Source of the DNA: Eleusine coracana subsp. coracana
Taxonomy: Eukaryota > Streptophyta > Magnoliopsida > Poales > Poaceae
Length of the DNA: 64,000 nucleotides
Direction: 5' to 3'
NCBI GenBank assembly: GCA_032690845.1
Contig: CM064427.1
Coordinates: forward strand, 4,413,501 to 4,477,500
The notes under the pieces were generated by a model. It was given only the letters and a program-made list of their open reading frames with translations. It searched no databases and was not told where the DNA came from. This document shows positions 1 to 11,218 of the stretch, piece by piece (the stretch's first letter is position 1; the number at the start of each line of letters is the position of its first letter). The position numbers were made by a program, and so were the translations under genes.

Positions 1-280
1 GTTTAGGCCTGTTTGGAGTTGAAATCCGTCCGTCCTGACAAGGCAATTGGGTTTCTCCATTCCGCCACTTCCGGCTCGATCAGGGGTCGGTCGTCCCGTC
101 CCGTCATGGTTTGGGCCCCACTGATGGGCGTTGACGGAGGCAGAGCTTATCCAGTGGGTACGGGAGGTCCGCACTATCATCATGGTCGTAGTGTCAGTGA
201 AATGACCGTCCTTGCCACGGAGTAGATAAGCTTGGATGAGTGGTTGTGTCGTTCGCTTGGGAGGGCAAGCCACGCTCGGA
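1..280. other. unassigned left edge
   Basis: No gene or element end can be placed here. The stretch is GC-rich and looks like the LTR material that follows, but it does not align by eye with the first 190 bases of the matching LTR at 12609. Its origin, either a diverged LTR start or an older neighbouring element, is left open. Confidence 0.3.
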
Positions 281-1360
281 TCCTGTCAGGCGGAACGACT
301 TGTCCTCGACTCCCTTTGTGGGGTCGAGCGAGGCATAGCGAGCCCTCGAGCACTCGGGGGTCGAGCGGGACGCGACTGGCCTTCGACCCCTGAGGGGGGG
401 TCGAGCGAGTCGGGGGAGCGGTGTGGTCTTTGCGGCCTTGGTTTGACCATCACGGAGATGATTTTTGTGGGGGCCTATGAAGGTGATGCCTTGGGGGTGA
501 TCCAGCGGGTCCTTTGGACTGGACACGTGTGGGTCCCTAGGTGGTGCCACGTAGCACCTTCTTTTCTACTCTCGATAGTAGCCCCCGAGCGATTTGGAGT
601 GTCGTTCAGGGGATTTGGCACCGGTGTGAGCGGGTGGCACGATGTCATTCGTGGGTCACCTTACTTCCACGTAAGGGGTGTGCGCGAGTGCACCCGACGG
701 GTGTAGCCCCCGAGCCAGAGGGGGAGTTTGGTTGAAACTCACGCTTCGACTTGATACGTCGTGATATGGTCAGGTCGCTCGTATGTCGGGGTGCGCACGA
801 GCGCACCCATTGGGTGTAGCCCCCGAGCCATAGGAGTCATCCGTGCAGACTCCTTTTGTGGCTTTATGTATTTGAAATGATCACGGGGGTGTCATGGGAC
901 CCGTGTTCCTCAGGCTCCGTCCCCTGGGCTGAGCAGACGGTGCAGGGTGCCACAAAGGAGGGTTTGCCTAAAAAGGTGGGACATGGTGCTGTCGACATGG
1001 CGGGCCTCTTGTCCCATTTCAGCGTGCAGCGCGCGGGGGTATCTTTCGGTGGGGCCCAGATCTGGCACGCTACATGTCAGGGGAATCCGAGGCTGGTGCC
1101 CTGCTCTAAGGCGAGTTCTTTTATCTTTTTTATGGGGTGGTGCGCACGACACCGTTGGTGGCACCAGGGTTTTATTCTCATGTGGCGTGCAAGAGCCCCT
1201 CTTGAACCTGTATCGGGATCAGTGCTCGTGCAAGGAATCCGAGGCTTGGGCCTAGCTTGGCTATTTAAGGGCACAGTCAGGTAGTACTATGCTTTATTCC
1301 CACACTTAGCTTTACACATCAAGCTCTGGGACACCTGAGGTGTGACCGACTCTCGCTTAG
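281..1360 (-). repeat. left LTR (3' LTR by element orientation), incomplete
   Basis: Bases 281 to about 1005 repeat 12798-13490 with scattered differences. Shared landmarks are GTCAGGCGGAACGACTTGTC near the start and GGGACATGGTGCTGTC near 981 and 13466. The copy continues past the point where the right LTR is cut. Its inner end is uncertain because no clear CA terminus next to a purine tract was found. A plus-strand TATA-like CTATTTAAGG lies at 1261-1270, in the orientation that would transcribe the antisense accessory gene rather than gag-pol. Confidence 0.6.
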
Positions 1361-3058
1361 TGGTTTGTTCTCCTCATGGCTGCCGGGTGCGACGATGCCC
1401 CTGGCGATGAAGACGAGGATGAAAACCTGCCGACAGTAGGTCCCCGGCTGCCCTGGGGCGGTCGTCCTATCGGTTGTGGGAAGGTTGGCTCAACTTCCAT
1501 TACATCCTCCCCTTGTTGGAGCGAAGTGGAGATAAAGGGGCCCCCTCATGGAAGGTCACCATGGCTTATTAGGTCCCCTCGTGTTCGTTCTCAGTGGCAT
1601 CGGTAGGAGCGAGGTCAAGAAGAGGCGCCGAACCGGGCCCTCTTCTAATAGGGGGCTCCTTAGTCTCAAGAGGCAGATCCAGCAATAGTCGTACGGTGCG
1701 GCCGGACTGCTCGCCTTCTTTGTTAGGGGAAAAGGCCGTCCTCAAATGAGGGTATCACAGGCGCTTTAACTCGTATGTACTAGCCGAGGTGTGGGTACCG
1801 TTTTTTCCTTTGTAGTAGACCTCTCAGGTCGATCTTTTCCCCAAGTTCTCTTTCTTCTTCTTCTTTTTCCTGAGTCCTTGATACTCAGATGGAGTTTGTT
1901 AGAGTTGGCTTTAAGTGGTCTTAGTACCGAGGAATAATGGATGCGACCCTGTCGTTGGGTCTTGTTTGGCGATGCCGGCCCTCGCGTCCCCGCTCGATGC
2001 GGATGGATTGGTCGAGCGGCTATTTTGACTTTTTTGTTTTCTTCTTTCGCGTCCTGTTCATGGGACGGAGGATAGAGCCGGGCCATGTTTTCGCCTCGGT
2101 GGCTGAAACATGGTTGCTCGATGAGCTACTATCGGGTTCGTTCGAGTGAGGTCTCTAGTCCCCCATCGACGGGGTCCCAGCGAACCAGCTGGTGGTCAAC
2201 CTCATGAATCTGTCTTTCCGGCTTGACTGGTTGTCACAGCCATTCGATAGGTTGTGTTGGCTAGCTTCCTCTCTTTGGGGAGATACCAACGGACAAGTCA
2301 GAGCGGGACTCAAATGCTACTCTGCGATGCCCTCGACCCATCGGGGGTCAGGATATTGGCTGCTAAGTGTGTCCATCGCTCGTGCCCCTTGCTCTGTTCG
2401 TGCTCTAGGCAGCTGTTAAACCCACTCGTCGGGCCAGCCTTAGAACCTCGGCGCCGTCGGGCCGCCAGGGTAGTTTTTAGCCCCTTATCCTGTCTTACCT
2501 GCGCCGCTCCTCCCTCGCCGGGGTCGAGCGACTCGCCTCATTCTATCTCCTCGGTCGATGCCGGTCGAGCCCCGTAGGGTCAATTGAGTCGCTGCTACAA
2601 GACACGGCTAGTCGAGTTTTGCCCCGTTCGCCCCACTCCTCGTCCATGAGTATAGGGGCCTTTACGGGAATACTTTGGGTGCGGGAACTAAAAAGTCATA
2701 GGTGGAGGGGCTTGTCTCCTTAAATTGCGAAGAGATAAAAGAGAGGCGCGGGATTGGTTCTGAACCGTCTTCCCACTGCCCGAAATAGAGGTGGCGCATT
2801 TACCTCGCGCGTGCGTCGTGGTAGGCCCGGATGAACTATCGTGCCGCCTTGTTTTCTGCAATGGTGGGGCGACGAAGTCATGGAGTCATTGTGGGAAGCA
2901 GAAGTTGGGGAGTCGTGGGGATGCGGATAGAATCGGAGGAGACGTGGAGGCATCCGAACCGTGAATCGCGTAGTTGAGGAGTCAAGGCCCCTTACCTCGG
3001 GCTAGTCATGGCTGGGTCCCGCAATCAAGTCAGAGCGCGTCTCTTGAGGGCATCCCGC
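1361..3058. other. non-coding stretch between left LTR and accessory gene
   Basis: No open frame above about 107 codons and nothing protein-like was found. A pyrimidine tract at 1846-1871 would be a polypurine tract on the element's coding strand, but it is not next to a recognisable LTR end, so it is only a weak candidate for the 3' polypurine tract. The rest is GC-rich and resembles untranslated and promoter-like DNA upstream of the accessory gene. Confidence 0.4.
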
Positions 3059-3067
3059 CTATTTAAG
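3059..3067 (+). promoter_or_regulatory. TATA-like box before the antisense accessory gene
   Basis: CTATTTAAG lies about 100 bases upstream of the accessory gene and is followed by a pyrimidine-rich leader (TTTCTTCTTCTTCTGG), the usual look of a plant core promoter. It points along the plus strand, opposite to gag-pol. Function is inferred from position and composition. Confidence 0.5.
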
Positions 3068-3168
3068 TCCGCCTTGGCTCGTCTTATCCCTTTCTTCTTC
3101 TTCTGGCTCTGCGCCTGCTTCCCCTCCCACTTCTAGCTCTCAAGTGCACCTAAGATCTTGGCGTCTGC

Positions 3169-6100
3169 TTGGTTGCTCTTCGCCGCTCCGCTCCTCTCAT
3201 TGCCACCGCCCTTTCTGATCGCCGTGATGGCCCTGTGAACCGAACCACCTGGGGCCATTCATCCGTCAGGATGTTGCAGATGGAGAGCTTGGTGGAGGTT
3301 GGCCTCCTTCCCGCTCTGATCGACACGGTGGAGGGGATCGTGCCCGAGAACAAGACGGCGCCCAACCCTCTATCGAGCTATGTCGTCTCTCGTGTCATTT
3401 CACGAGAGGGGCGTTGGCTCACCGGGGAGTAAGTTCCTTCGTTGGTTGCTGCATTACTACGAGATCGAGCTGCAGCATCTGAACCCGAATGGGGTCCTTC
3501 ACATCGCGTTGTTCGTCACGCTATGTGAGGGCTTCTTGGGGATCCAGCCCGACATCGAGGTATGGAAGTACTTCTTCTCCCCCTCACTTTTCATGAGGTC
3601 CACGGACGACGAGGTGCGTCCCGTCTCCCTTGGTTGTTGCAGCCTGCGCCTGATCCAGAAGAGGACGTCGGAGTACATATCGGTTCCCTTCCCTTTGAAT
3701 GTGCCTAGGTGGCATTCAAAGTGGTTCTACCTGTGCAATGACACGGCGGGCCTGTTTCCCATGTTCACCGGTCGATCGATCCGGGAGGCGCCAGCGTCCT
3801 GGAAGTGGGGCGTGACGAAGAAGGACATGAAGTCCGCGGGTTACGCCGTCCAGGCCTTTCAACGCCTGAAAGATCAAGGGCTTTCCGCCGTCGGAGTCGC
3901 AGGGTGGTGGTTTCAGTGGCGCTTCATCCCGCTCGCGGCCAGGCCCCTCCCCATGTTCCAGGTGGGGCCCAAGGAGCGTGGCATCACCAGCGCTGTTGTG
4001 GCCGTGGAGGAGCTGATAGATTGCTCGGTTGTGGTCCAGTGGATCAGGACGGTGCTGCGGTTCGTGGATGGCATCTGGCCGGTCCCCGGTAGTCCGCTCA
4101 TGCTCCCGTCAGACAGGGCAGTCGATGTGGTAGGCTCGTTTTCCCTTGTTGTTCTCCCGGTTCGGTGGTTGGACTTGCTTCTCAATTTTGAGATCCTATT
4201 TTTGATTTTTTTACCTTTTGGTGCTGTCCAACTTGACGGCATGCTTTCGTCCTCATGCCTTAAAGCTGCCTGAGGATGCGCCCTTGAGGGCAGTGCAGCG
4301 CTTTAAGGACGTGGAGGCCCGAGAGGTGAAGAATCAAAAGCAGAGCGCCAAGGACGCCAAGCTTCAATGGCAGTAGGATCGCGAGAAGAGGAGGGCGCGT
4401 AGGGCGAGCCGCAGAGACATGAACGAGGCCATGGACATGGAGTCTCCGGCTTCTTCCATTGAAGACGATGATGACTCAGGGAGCGAGGGGGACGATGGAG
4501 GGCACGTCGCTCACCCTTACAACGCCATCCCGGATGCTACGGTAGACGGTGATGATGAGGTCGATGCGGGCCTAGCAGCAGCACTGCGCATCGCCCCTTT
4601 CACTGAGGGCACGACTCGGGTGCCCAGTATGTCGCGCTAGAGGCCCGTCAGGAGGACCTGGCGGCTGCCGAGAGAGCAGGGGACCCGATCAAGTCGCGGG
4701 CCACGGGTGAGCACGCCGCATGGACCGAGGCTTTGTTGGTCGATAGAGGTGGAGGGGGACTGTCTCGGAGGCCGAGCGAGCTGGTCGAAGGCGGTGGGGG
4801 TGGTGACCAGTTAGTTGCCGAACAAGAAGTCGATGTCCCTCCCAAGCCGTGGGAACCGGGTGCTGACCCCGCCGTCGACGCCTCACAGAAGCGCGGGCGT
4901 GACACAGGATCGGCTAGCAGCGTCGGTGTCAAAGCGCCGGACCGTCGCCAAGAAGCCTCACCTCGAGTGCTTTTTGCCCACAAAGTCCCTGAGGGCGGAT
5001 GTGGTAGCGAGGATGCGCGAGGGGGACCAACGGGCGTTGGGTTCACGGGTCGTCGTTACTTCATCCGGCACGGCGGTTGATGTCGGTGTGACGGTCTAGA
5101 AGCATGGTGCCGCAGAGTCTTCAGAGGATGCTACGGCGCCGGCGCCGACCGTGCCGGGAGCGCCTTTCATGCCCCGCGCGAAGGTTGTGGCGGTGCCGAG
5201 GGCCGGGTCCTCGACGGTCTCGGAGACTGTCGCGGCGACGCTAGCTCTGGGTGTCCCTGTGAGCAGTGCTGGTGGAGCAGCTCGTTGCCCGGCTATCGAT
5301 TTGATGAGGGGTTGGCTACCTGCGAGCGCTGCGAACATGGTGCACTAGCCTCCACTGCGCGTCCTGACGGATCCCTCCGTTGTGTCTCTGGAGAAGAAGT
5401 GGTTCTTCGGCAACTGCAACGCCATCAGCGTCGACTTTGCCAGGTACTCCAGAGTGGTGACCCAGAGGTACATGGAGGAAGGGCTAACTGTCCTCGCCGA
5501 CCTCTGTGATGCCCGTCTTGAGTTAGGGGCGACGAAACGGCTTGTGGAGGAGCTTGAGACGGCGCTGAAGGACGCCAAGGAGTGAGGTTCCAAGGTTCAG
5601 ACGGAGTTGTACCATCTATAAGGCGCGGAGGTGGGGCAGGGGGACCGCCTGGGTCAGCTAGAGACAGCGCTCGAGACCATGTAGAAGGAGCACCATGACG
5701 CCCTAGCTCAAGCCGTTGCCTGGGCTAAGGCCGTGCAGAGGCTGGAGGTGTCGCTGCGCTTGGACAGGCAGCTGCGTGATCAGACCGTGGCCACGGCCAA
5801 AGCTTCGGCCGATGTGGCGGCCACGCATCTGGCGTAGTTGCAAGAGACCTGCAAGGCTGGAGAAGGTATCGCCGTTTTTCCTCTATTTCATGCATGCTCT
5901 TGATTTTGAGTTATCCCTTATTGCTCGGATCGGTCGGTGTAGCACTGGGGGAGAAGCTGGCCAAGACGGAGGAGTCCCTTCGTCAAGAGGTCGTGCAGAA
6001 GATGGAGTTGCATGCCATGCTGGGGAGGGTGGCTCAAGAACTCAGGCCGTGAGTGGATCCAGCGTGGTGTGTGCTTTCCCCTGCGCACAGTGTTCGCCGT

Positions 6101-6239
6101 GCTCGGGACTCACTTCGAGGAGATGGACTATGAGGCGCTGAGCCTTGGCTCCCTTGACCACGCCCCCGAGGAGATGGTGCGGATCCGTGCTGACTCGGAG
6201 CCCCATGCTGATGTCTTGGCTGCAAAGTATGAAGAATAG
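3169..6239 (+). pseudogene. antisense accessory gene of the gypsy element (putative gypsy-type transposon domain plus coiled coil)
   Basis: The first part (3169 to about 4130) reads as the plant 'putative gypsy type transposon' domain (Pfam Transposase_28-like): one frame to about 3395, then, after a frameshift, LLHYYEIELQHLNPNGVLHI and VTLCEGFLGIQPDIEVWKYF. An acidic serine/aspartate stretch follows at about 4440-4490. A charged heptad-like coiled coil lies at about 5380-5830 (RLVEELETALKDAKE and related pieces). The end is near 6239. Pyrimidine-rich, stop-containing stretches at about 4130-4262 and 5863-5940 look like introns but were not proven. Several in-frame stops break the gene. It is convergent with integrase, which ends about 10 bases away. 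The molecular role of this family is unknown to me. Confidence 0.65.
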
Positions 6240-6249
6240 GCGCTTCCTA

Positions 6250-7281
6250 AGTTGGACAGGGAGAACTACTGTCCTGAACCCTGCACAAAATGAGGTCGTC
6301 CACGAGGAGTCCTTTGTCTCTTACGTTTCGATCGTGGTAGCGGCGGAGTGCTTGTTGGTACTTGGTCGAGTGGAGGAGTGCAACGTCTTGCGCCTCGTCT
6401 ATCTCATCCATCGTGTCCTACAGCGCTGCTTCATTGCCTTGCTCGTTGAACGCACATACTCAGGGCATGCCGTAGTCTAGATCAGTGGGGAGGATTGCCT
6501 TAGACCCGTAGACCATGAAGAAAGGCGTGAAGCCCGTCGCGTGACTTTGGGTTGTTCATAGGCTCCAGAGTACGGCGTGGAATTCAGTCGCCCATCAAAC
6601 GCTGAATTGCTTCAAGCGGTTGTAGACGATGGTCAGGTCGAAGATACGAGGCTTCATCCCTTGGAGTATCATGCCATTAGCTCGCTTGACCTGCCCGTTT
6701 GTGTTAGGGTGAGCAACGGCAGCCCAGTCGATGCGGATGTGGTAGTCATTGCAGAACTTTAGGAATTTCTTCCCTGTGAATTGCATGCCGTTGTTCGTGA
6801 TTATGGAGTTTGGGACTCCAAATCGATGGATGATGTCGAGGAAGAATTCGATCGCTTCTTCAGATCGAATCTTGACCAGGGGGCGTGCTTCGATCCATTT
6901 GGTGAACTTATCGACTGCAACAAGCAAGTGGGTGTCACCCCTAGGCGCTTTTTTGAGCAGACCGACCAGGTCCAATCTCTAGATTGCGAAAGGCCATGTG
7001 AGGGGGATCATTTAAAGGGCCTGAGCTGGCAGATGTGTGTGTCGGATGTAATACTGGCAGTCTTTGCAGGTTTTAACTATGCAGGTCGTGTCGCCCATAG
7101 CAGTCGACCAGTAGAAGCCTTGGCGAAAGGCATTGCCCATTAGGGTTTGAGGCCCGCCATGATGTCCATAGACCCCCGCTCCCCCGTGGATATCGATGAG
7201 CAGCATGATGCCCTTGCTGGTGGGGATACAACGCTGCATGACATTGGTGACGCTGCACTTGTAAAGTCCCCTGTTAATCAA
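6250..7281 (-). pseudogene. gypsy integrase, inactive
   Basis: The N-terminal zinc-binding part lies at about 7012-7281: the spaced histidines around HHGGPQTLMGNAF, then CKDCQYY. The catalytic core lies at about 6595-6975 and keeps DKFTKWIEARPL with the first region of the active site. The second catalytic Asp is replaced in ITNNGMQFT, where Ty3/gypsy integrases have DNG. The third catalytic residue is replaced in TNGQVKRANG, where Glu is usual. Downstream to about 6250 runs a basic C-terminal stretch in broken frames. The protein would insert cDNA into host DNA, but with two of three acidic residues gone it should be inactive. It lies at the 3' end of pol. Confidence 0.8.
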
Positions 7282-7677
7282 GATGAAAGACTTGGCGCGC
7301 CGGTAGAGTCATTTGGCTTCGGTCCCATCGGCGGGGAGCGTCCCTCGTGCCAGGTACTCGAAGTACGGGATTCTCTAGTCACGTGGGAGCTCGACTCTCT
7401 CGACCCCTGGGTCATCCGACTGGTCGTCCAGCTCTCTTGAGTCGCTGGGTCGATCGACCTCCATCACTCCCGCAGGTTGCTAGGTCTTTGGAGGGGATCC
7501 CTCGGCCCTCGGTTCGACGTCGACGGGGTTGTCCGATCCCTCCTTCGGTTCCGTGAGCTCTTTGAGTCGAACCGAAGGCTGATGCTGGGCGTTCGTGAAG
7601 ACCCCCGTTGAGGCGTCGTGAGCTCTTTGCTAACGCGTCGGCTGCCTCGTTGAGGCGTCGTGGGATGTGTTTGAGAT

Positions 7678-8037
7678 CTAGCTGCATGATGTCCAAGCGT
7701 CGAACTTGTTCTCGAGCTTGTGAACCTCCTGGCAGTAGAGCGCCATAGTGTCCGTCTGGCAACTGGACTCTTTCATGATCTGGTCGAGCATGAGTTGGGA
7801 GTCGTCCCGGATCTCCAGCCGCTGGATACCAAGCTCGATGGCGATCTTGAGCCCGTTTATGAGTGCCTTGTATTTGGCAACATTATTTGATGCGGGGAAA
7901 TGTAAATGAACTATGTATTTCATACGTACCCCGAGAGGAGAGACGAAGACGAGGCCGACACCCATACCTGTCCGCACGAGTGACCCATCGAAGTACATGA
8001 CCTAGTACTCCTGGTCGACCAGAACGGGTGGGAGTTG
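7678..8037 (-). pseudogene. gypsy RNase H domain, degraded
   Basis: The frame begins MYFDGSLVRTGMGVGLVFVS, the start of a plant gypsy RNase H with its first catalytic Asp. The next motif reads NNVAKYKALINGL where AEYEAL is usual, so the catalytic Glu appears to be Lys. RDDSQLMLDQI supplies the third motif with Asp. RNase H removes the RNA strand during reverse transcription. The block lies between RT and integrase as expected for Ty3/gypsy. The stretch 7282-7677 to its left has no clean open frame and should be the RNase H-integrase linker. Confidence 0.7.
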
Positions 8038-8283
8038 TGCATTGGTCCACTCCGCCATGAAGTCAACGAGGACCTTGGACTTGATGGCCGCCTGAGGCTG
8101 GTACGTGATGTCGTGCAACATCAGCTCGAGCACCCACTTGGCGACCTTGCCCGCCGAATCCCTATTCTATATAATTTCTCAGAGCAGAAAGGAACTCACG
8201 ACGTGTATCGGGTGGGAGTCGAAGTAGTGTCGGGGCTAGCGCCTTGCCACCATCACCGCGTAGAGGATCCTAAGGATTTGCGG

Positions 8284-9200
8284 TTACCTAGTTTTCGAAT
8301 CGGATAGGACTTTGCTGACATAGTAGACAAGATGTTGGACCTTGAGGGTGTGCCACTCTCTTTCTCGCTCAACTATGAGCGCCGAACTCACGACTTGAGT
8401 CGTCGCCGCTATGTACAACGGTAGCACCTCTCCCGGGACCGGGAGAGTCAACACGGGTGCGCTGCTCAGGATGCGCTTGACGTCATCAACGGCGGACTGC
8501 GCCTCAGGGGTCCCCTCGAACCGATCGGACTTCTTCAGAATCCGGTACAGCGGGAGCACTCTCTCATCGAGGCGCGAGATGAAACAGCTCGATGCCGCAT
8601 TGGGAAACGATGAACCCGAGGAGCATGCCCCGTGAGACCCCAAAAATGCACTTCTCGGGGTTAAGTTTGACATTGTTTGTGCGTAGTTTGGCAAAGAGGT
8701 GCTCAAGGTCAGCCACGAGGGTGTCCGCCTTTTTAGACTTGATGACGATGTCATCGACATAGGCTTCAACCATGTGGCCAATCAGATGGTTGAAGCACCA
8801 TTGCATGCAACGCTGAAACATCGCACCGACGTTCTTGAGCCCGAAAGGCATCGTTAAGTAGCAGTAAGAGCCGAACGGCATGATGAAAGATGTCATGAGT
8901 TGGTCGGATTCTTTTATTGCGATTTGGTGGTACCTCGAGTAGGCGTCTAGGAAGCATAGGGTTTTACACTCCGCCATCGAGTCAACTATCTAGTCGATGC
9001 GTGGCAAAGGAAAAGGATCCTTTAGACATGCCTTGTTCAGGCTCATATAGTCAACACACATCCTCCATTTCCCATTCTTCTTCCATACAAGAACAGGATT
9101 TGCTAACCATTCAGGGTGATACACCTCCTTGATGAACCCGGCGGCCTGCGGCTTCACGATCTCTTCCTTGATTGCTCTGCGCTTCTCCTTGTTGAATCAG
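8284..9200 (-). pseudogene. gypsy reverse transcriptase, frameshifted
   Basis: The fingers region is readable at about 9040-9130 (EVYHPEWLANPVLVWKKNGK). The palm follows with FLDAYSRYHQIAIKESDQ (catalytic Asp), FGLKNVGAMFQRCM and the active-site box EAYVDDIVIKSKK. A frame change near 8600-8780 leads into the thumb/connection region (RVLPLYRILKKSDRFEG, then the connection to RNase H ending YYVSKVLSDSKTR). Reverse transcriptase copies element RNA into cDNA. At least one frameshift and several stops exclude a functional polyprotein. The YVDD box itself is intact. Confidence 0.85.
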
Positions 9201-9622
9201 TGCAGACATGGCTTCACCGGCTAGGAGCCTGTCCTGATGTTCAAGGAGTGGTCGGCGACTCCCCTCGGTATGCCAGGCATGTCCGAGGGCCTCCACATGA
9301 AAACGTCAGCGTTCGCGCGGAGAAAGTCAACGAGCTCGCTTTCTTATTTGGGAGTGAGAGACGTCCCCACTCTCACCGTCTTCTCCTTGTTGCCCTCAGG
9401 ATCAATCCGCACTTCTCTGGTGTCCTCCGCTGACTTGAATGAGGCGTTTCTATGGTTAGCATCGGGAGCCCCCTCCTCGAGGTGAGTGCGTATTGCCTCG
9501 AGCTCCCTAACGGAGGCCACCTTTGCTGCAGTGAGGTCGCCATTCTCCGTCTTGCACTAGAAGGCACGTTGAAGGGACGCGCTAAGAGTGATGACCCCTT
9601 TAGGCCCTGGCATCTTGAGCTT

Positions 9623-9955
9623 TCAGTAGGTGTAATTGGGGACGGCCATGAACATGGCGTAGCACGGACGCCCCAAGAGAGCGTGATACACTCCAGGGAA
9701 GTCGACAACCTCGAAGACGAGGGTCTCAGTGCGGAAGTTGGACGGAGTCCCAAACATGACGGGCAAGCTGATCCGCCCTAGGGGTATGGCTTGCTGCCCT
9801 GGGACGATCCCATGGAAGGGTGCGCCAGCTGGCTGATGGAGTGATCGATCGATCCCGAGTGGGTCGAGCGTGTCAGCATACAGAATGTTGATACAGCTGC
9901 CCCCGTCCATCATCACCTTAGTGAGACAGACCTTGGCGATGATGGGGTCAACCAT
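9623..9955 (-). pseudogene. retropepsin-like protease domain
   Basis: The frame contains LTKVMMDGGSCINILYADTL, the DGGS active-site form typical of plant Tat-type gypsy proteases. It ends with the HALLGRPCYAMFMAVPNYTY stretch that follows the flap region in these elements. The enzyme would cleave the gag-pol polyprotein. The block is open for 110 codons but is separated from gag and RT by stops. It lies between gag and RT as in other gypsy elements. The stretch 9201-9622 holds the broken protease-RT linker. Confidence 0.75.
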
Positions 9956-10159
9956 GAGCGGGTATCAACCCGGTCGCGGTACGTGCGGTGGGTGGTCCGA
10001 CCGATCGAACGTGATCAGTAAATCGGACCACTTGAGGAAAGCCAATTCTGCCGCGAAAACCATACGACGCTCGACTTTGGCGGTGCATCAACTTCCTCGG
10101 GATTCGGGCCCCGTGAAGATCATATGGCAAGCTTTGGGGTTGGGGAATACTGGTCCCCC

Positions 10160-11218
10160 CTACTCGTTGTGGCCGTCCACGGGGTCCTGGACCCCTGGTT
10201 CTGACGCTTTCTCTAGGTCCCCCTTCTTCGCCTCCTCCCGGATGAATTTCTTCATCATGGAGCAGTCCTTAAGGAGGTGCTTGATAGGGAACCCATGGTT
10301 CGGGCATGGGCCGTTCCACTTCTTTTCAAAGTGGTTTGGCGCCTCCCTTGCTACCGGCCTCGGCGGCTTGCGCTCGGCGGCGGCCACGATGGGGTCGCGC
10401 CCTTCCTGTGGCTTGTTTTTCTTCTTCTTCGGGCGGTCGGAGGTACCATTGTCGGCTCCTTCCTCTGGCTTGCCTTTGCCCTTGCCCTCTGGCGTGCGCT
10501 GATGGACCGCTCCCACGCACTCTTTGCCATAGGCAAAGCTCGTTGCGATGTCTAGGAGCTCACGGGCCGTGCGCGGACCCCTTCAGCCCAGCTCGTGGAT
10601 GAGCTGTACTGATGTCGGGCTAGAGATGAAGGCCCTGACAATGTCCGTGTCGCCCACGTGGGGCAGCTTGTTGCACTTCTTGCTGAAGCACCGGATGTAG
10701 TCTCGGAGGGACTCGCCAGCTTTCTGCCGGCAGTTCTTGAGGTTCCAGGGGTTGCCCGGTCGGACATAGGTCCCCTAGAAGTTTTCGATAAAGATATCCC
10801 TCAGGTGGACTCAGTTGTAGATTTGACCCTCGGGGAAATGCTCAAGCTAAGCATGGGCCGAGTCGGCGAGGTACAATGGGAGATTGCGGATGATGGTGAG
10901 ATCATCGATGGCTCCCCCAGCTTGACACACGAAGCAGTAATCTTCAAGCCAAAGTTCGAGGTCCATCTCGCCCACGTACTTGGTGACAGTCACAGGTGCC
11001 CGGAAGCGCTGAGGGAACTCGGTGGTGCGGATTCGCGAGCTGAAGACCCATGGTCCGGGAGGGCTCCGGCCCCGGCTCCGCTCCTCATCGGTGTCGTCGT
11101 ACCGACCTCTGTGGTGTGGTTGACGGCCTCTTTCTTGGTTCCGCCGCTCTCTCGCGTGACGATGCGCCTTGAGAGTGTAGTGCGCGTTGCAGTGGGGTCC
11201 GACTCGGTCGTGGACCAA
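10160..11218 (-). pseudogene. gypsy gag core
   Basis: The retrotransposon gag domain is recognisable from VTVTKYVGEMDLELWLEDYC through IIRNLPLYLADSA (about 10847-10970). A second frame continues as a charged helical segment near 10560-10770. The C-terminal part (10160-10516) is lysine-rich and has CPNHGFPIKHLLKDC, which looks like the degenerate zinc-binding end of gag in this group. Gag forms the particle that packages element RNA. Frames change at least twice, so no full protein can be made. Confidence 0.75.
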
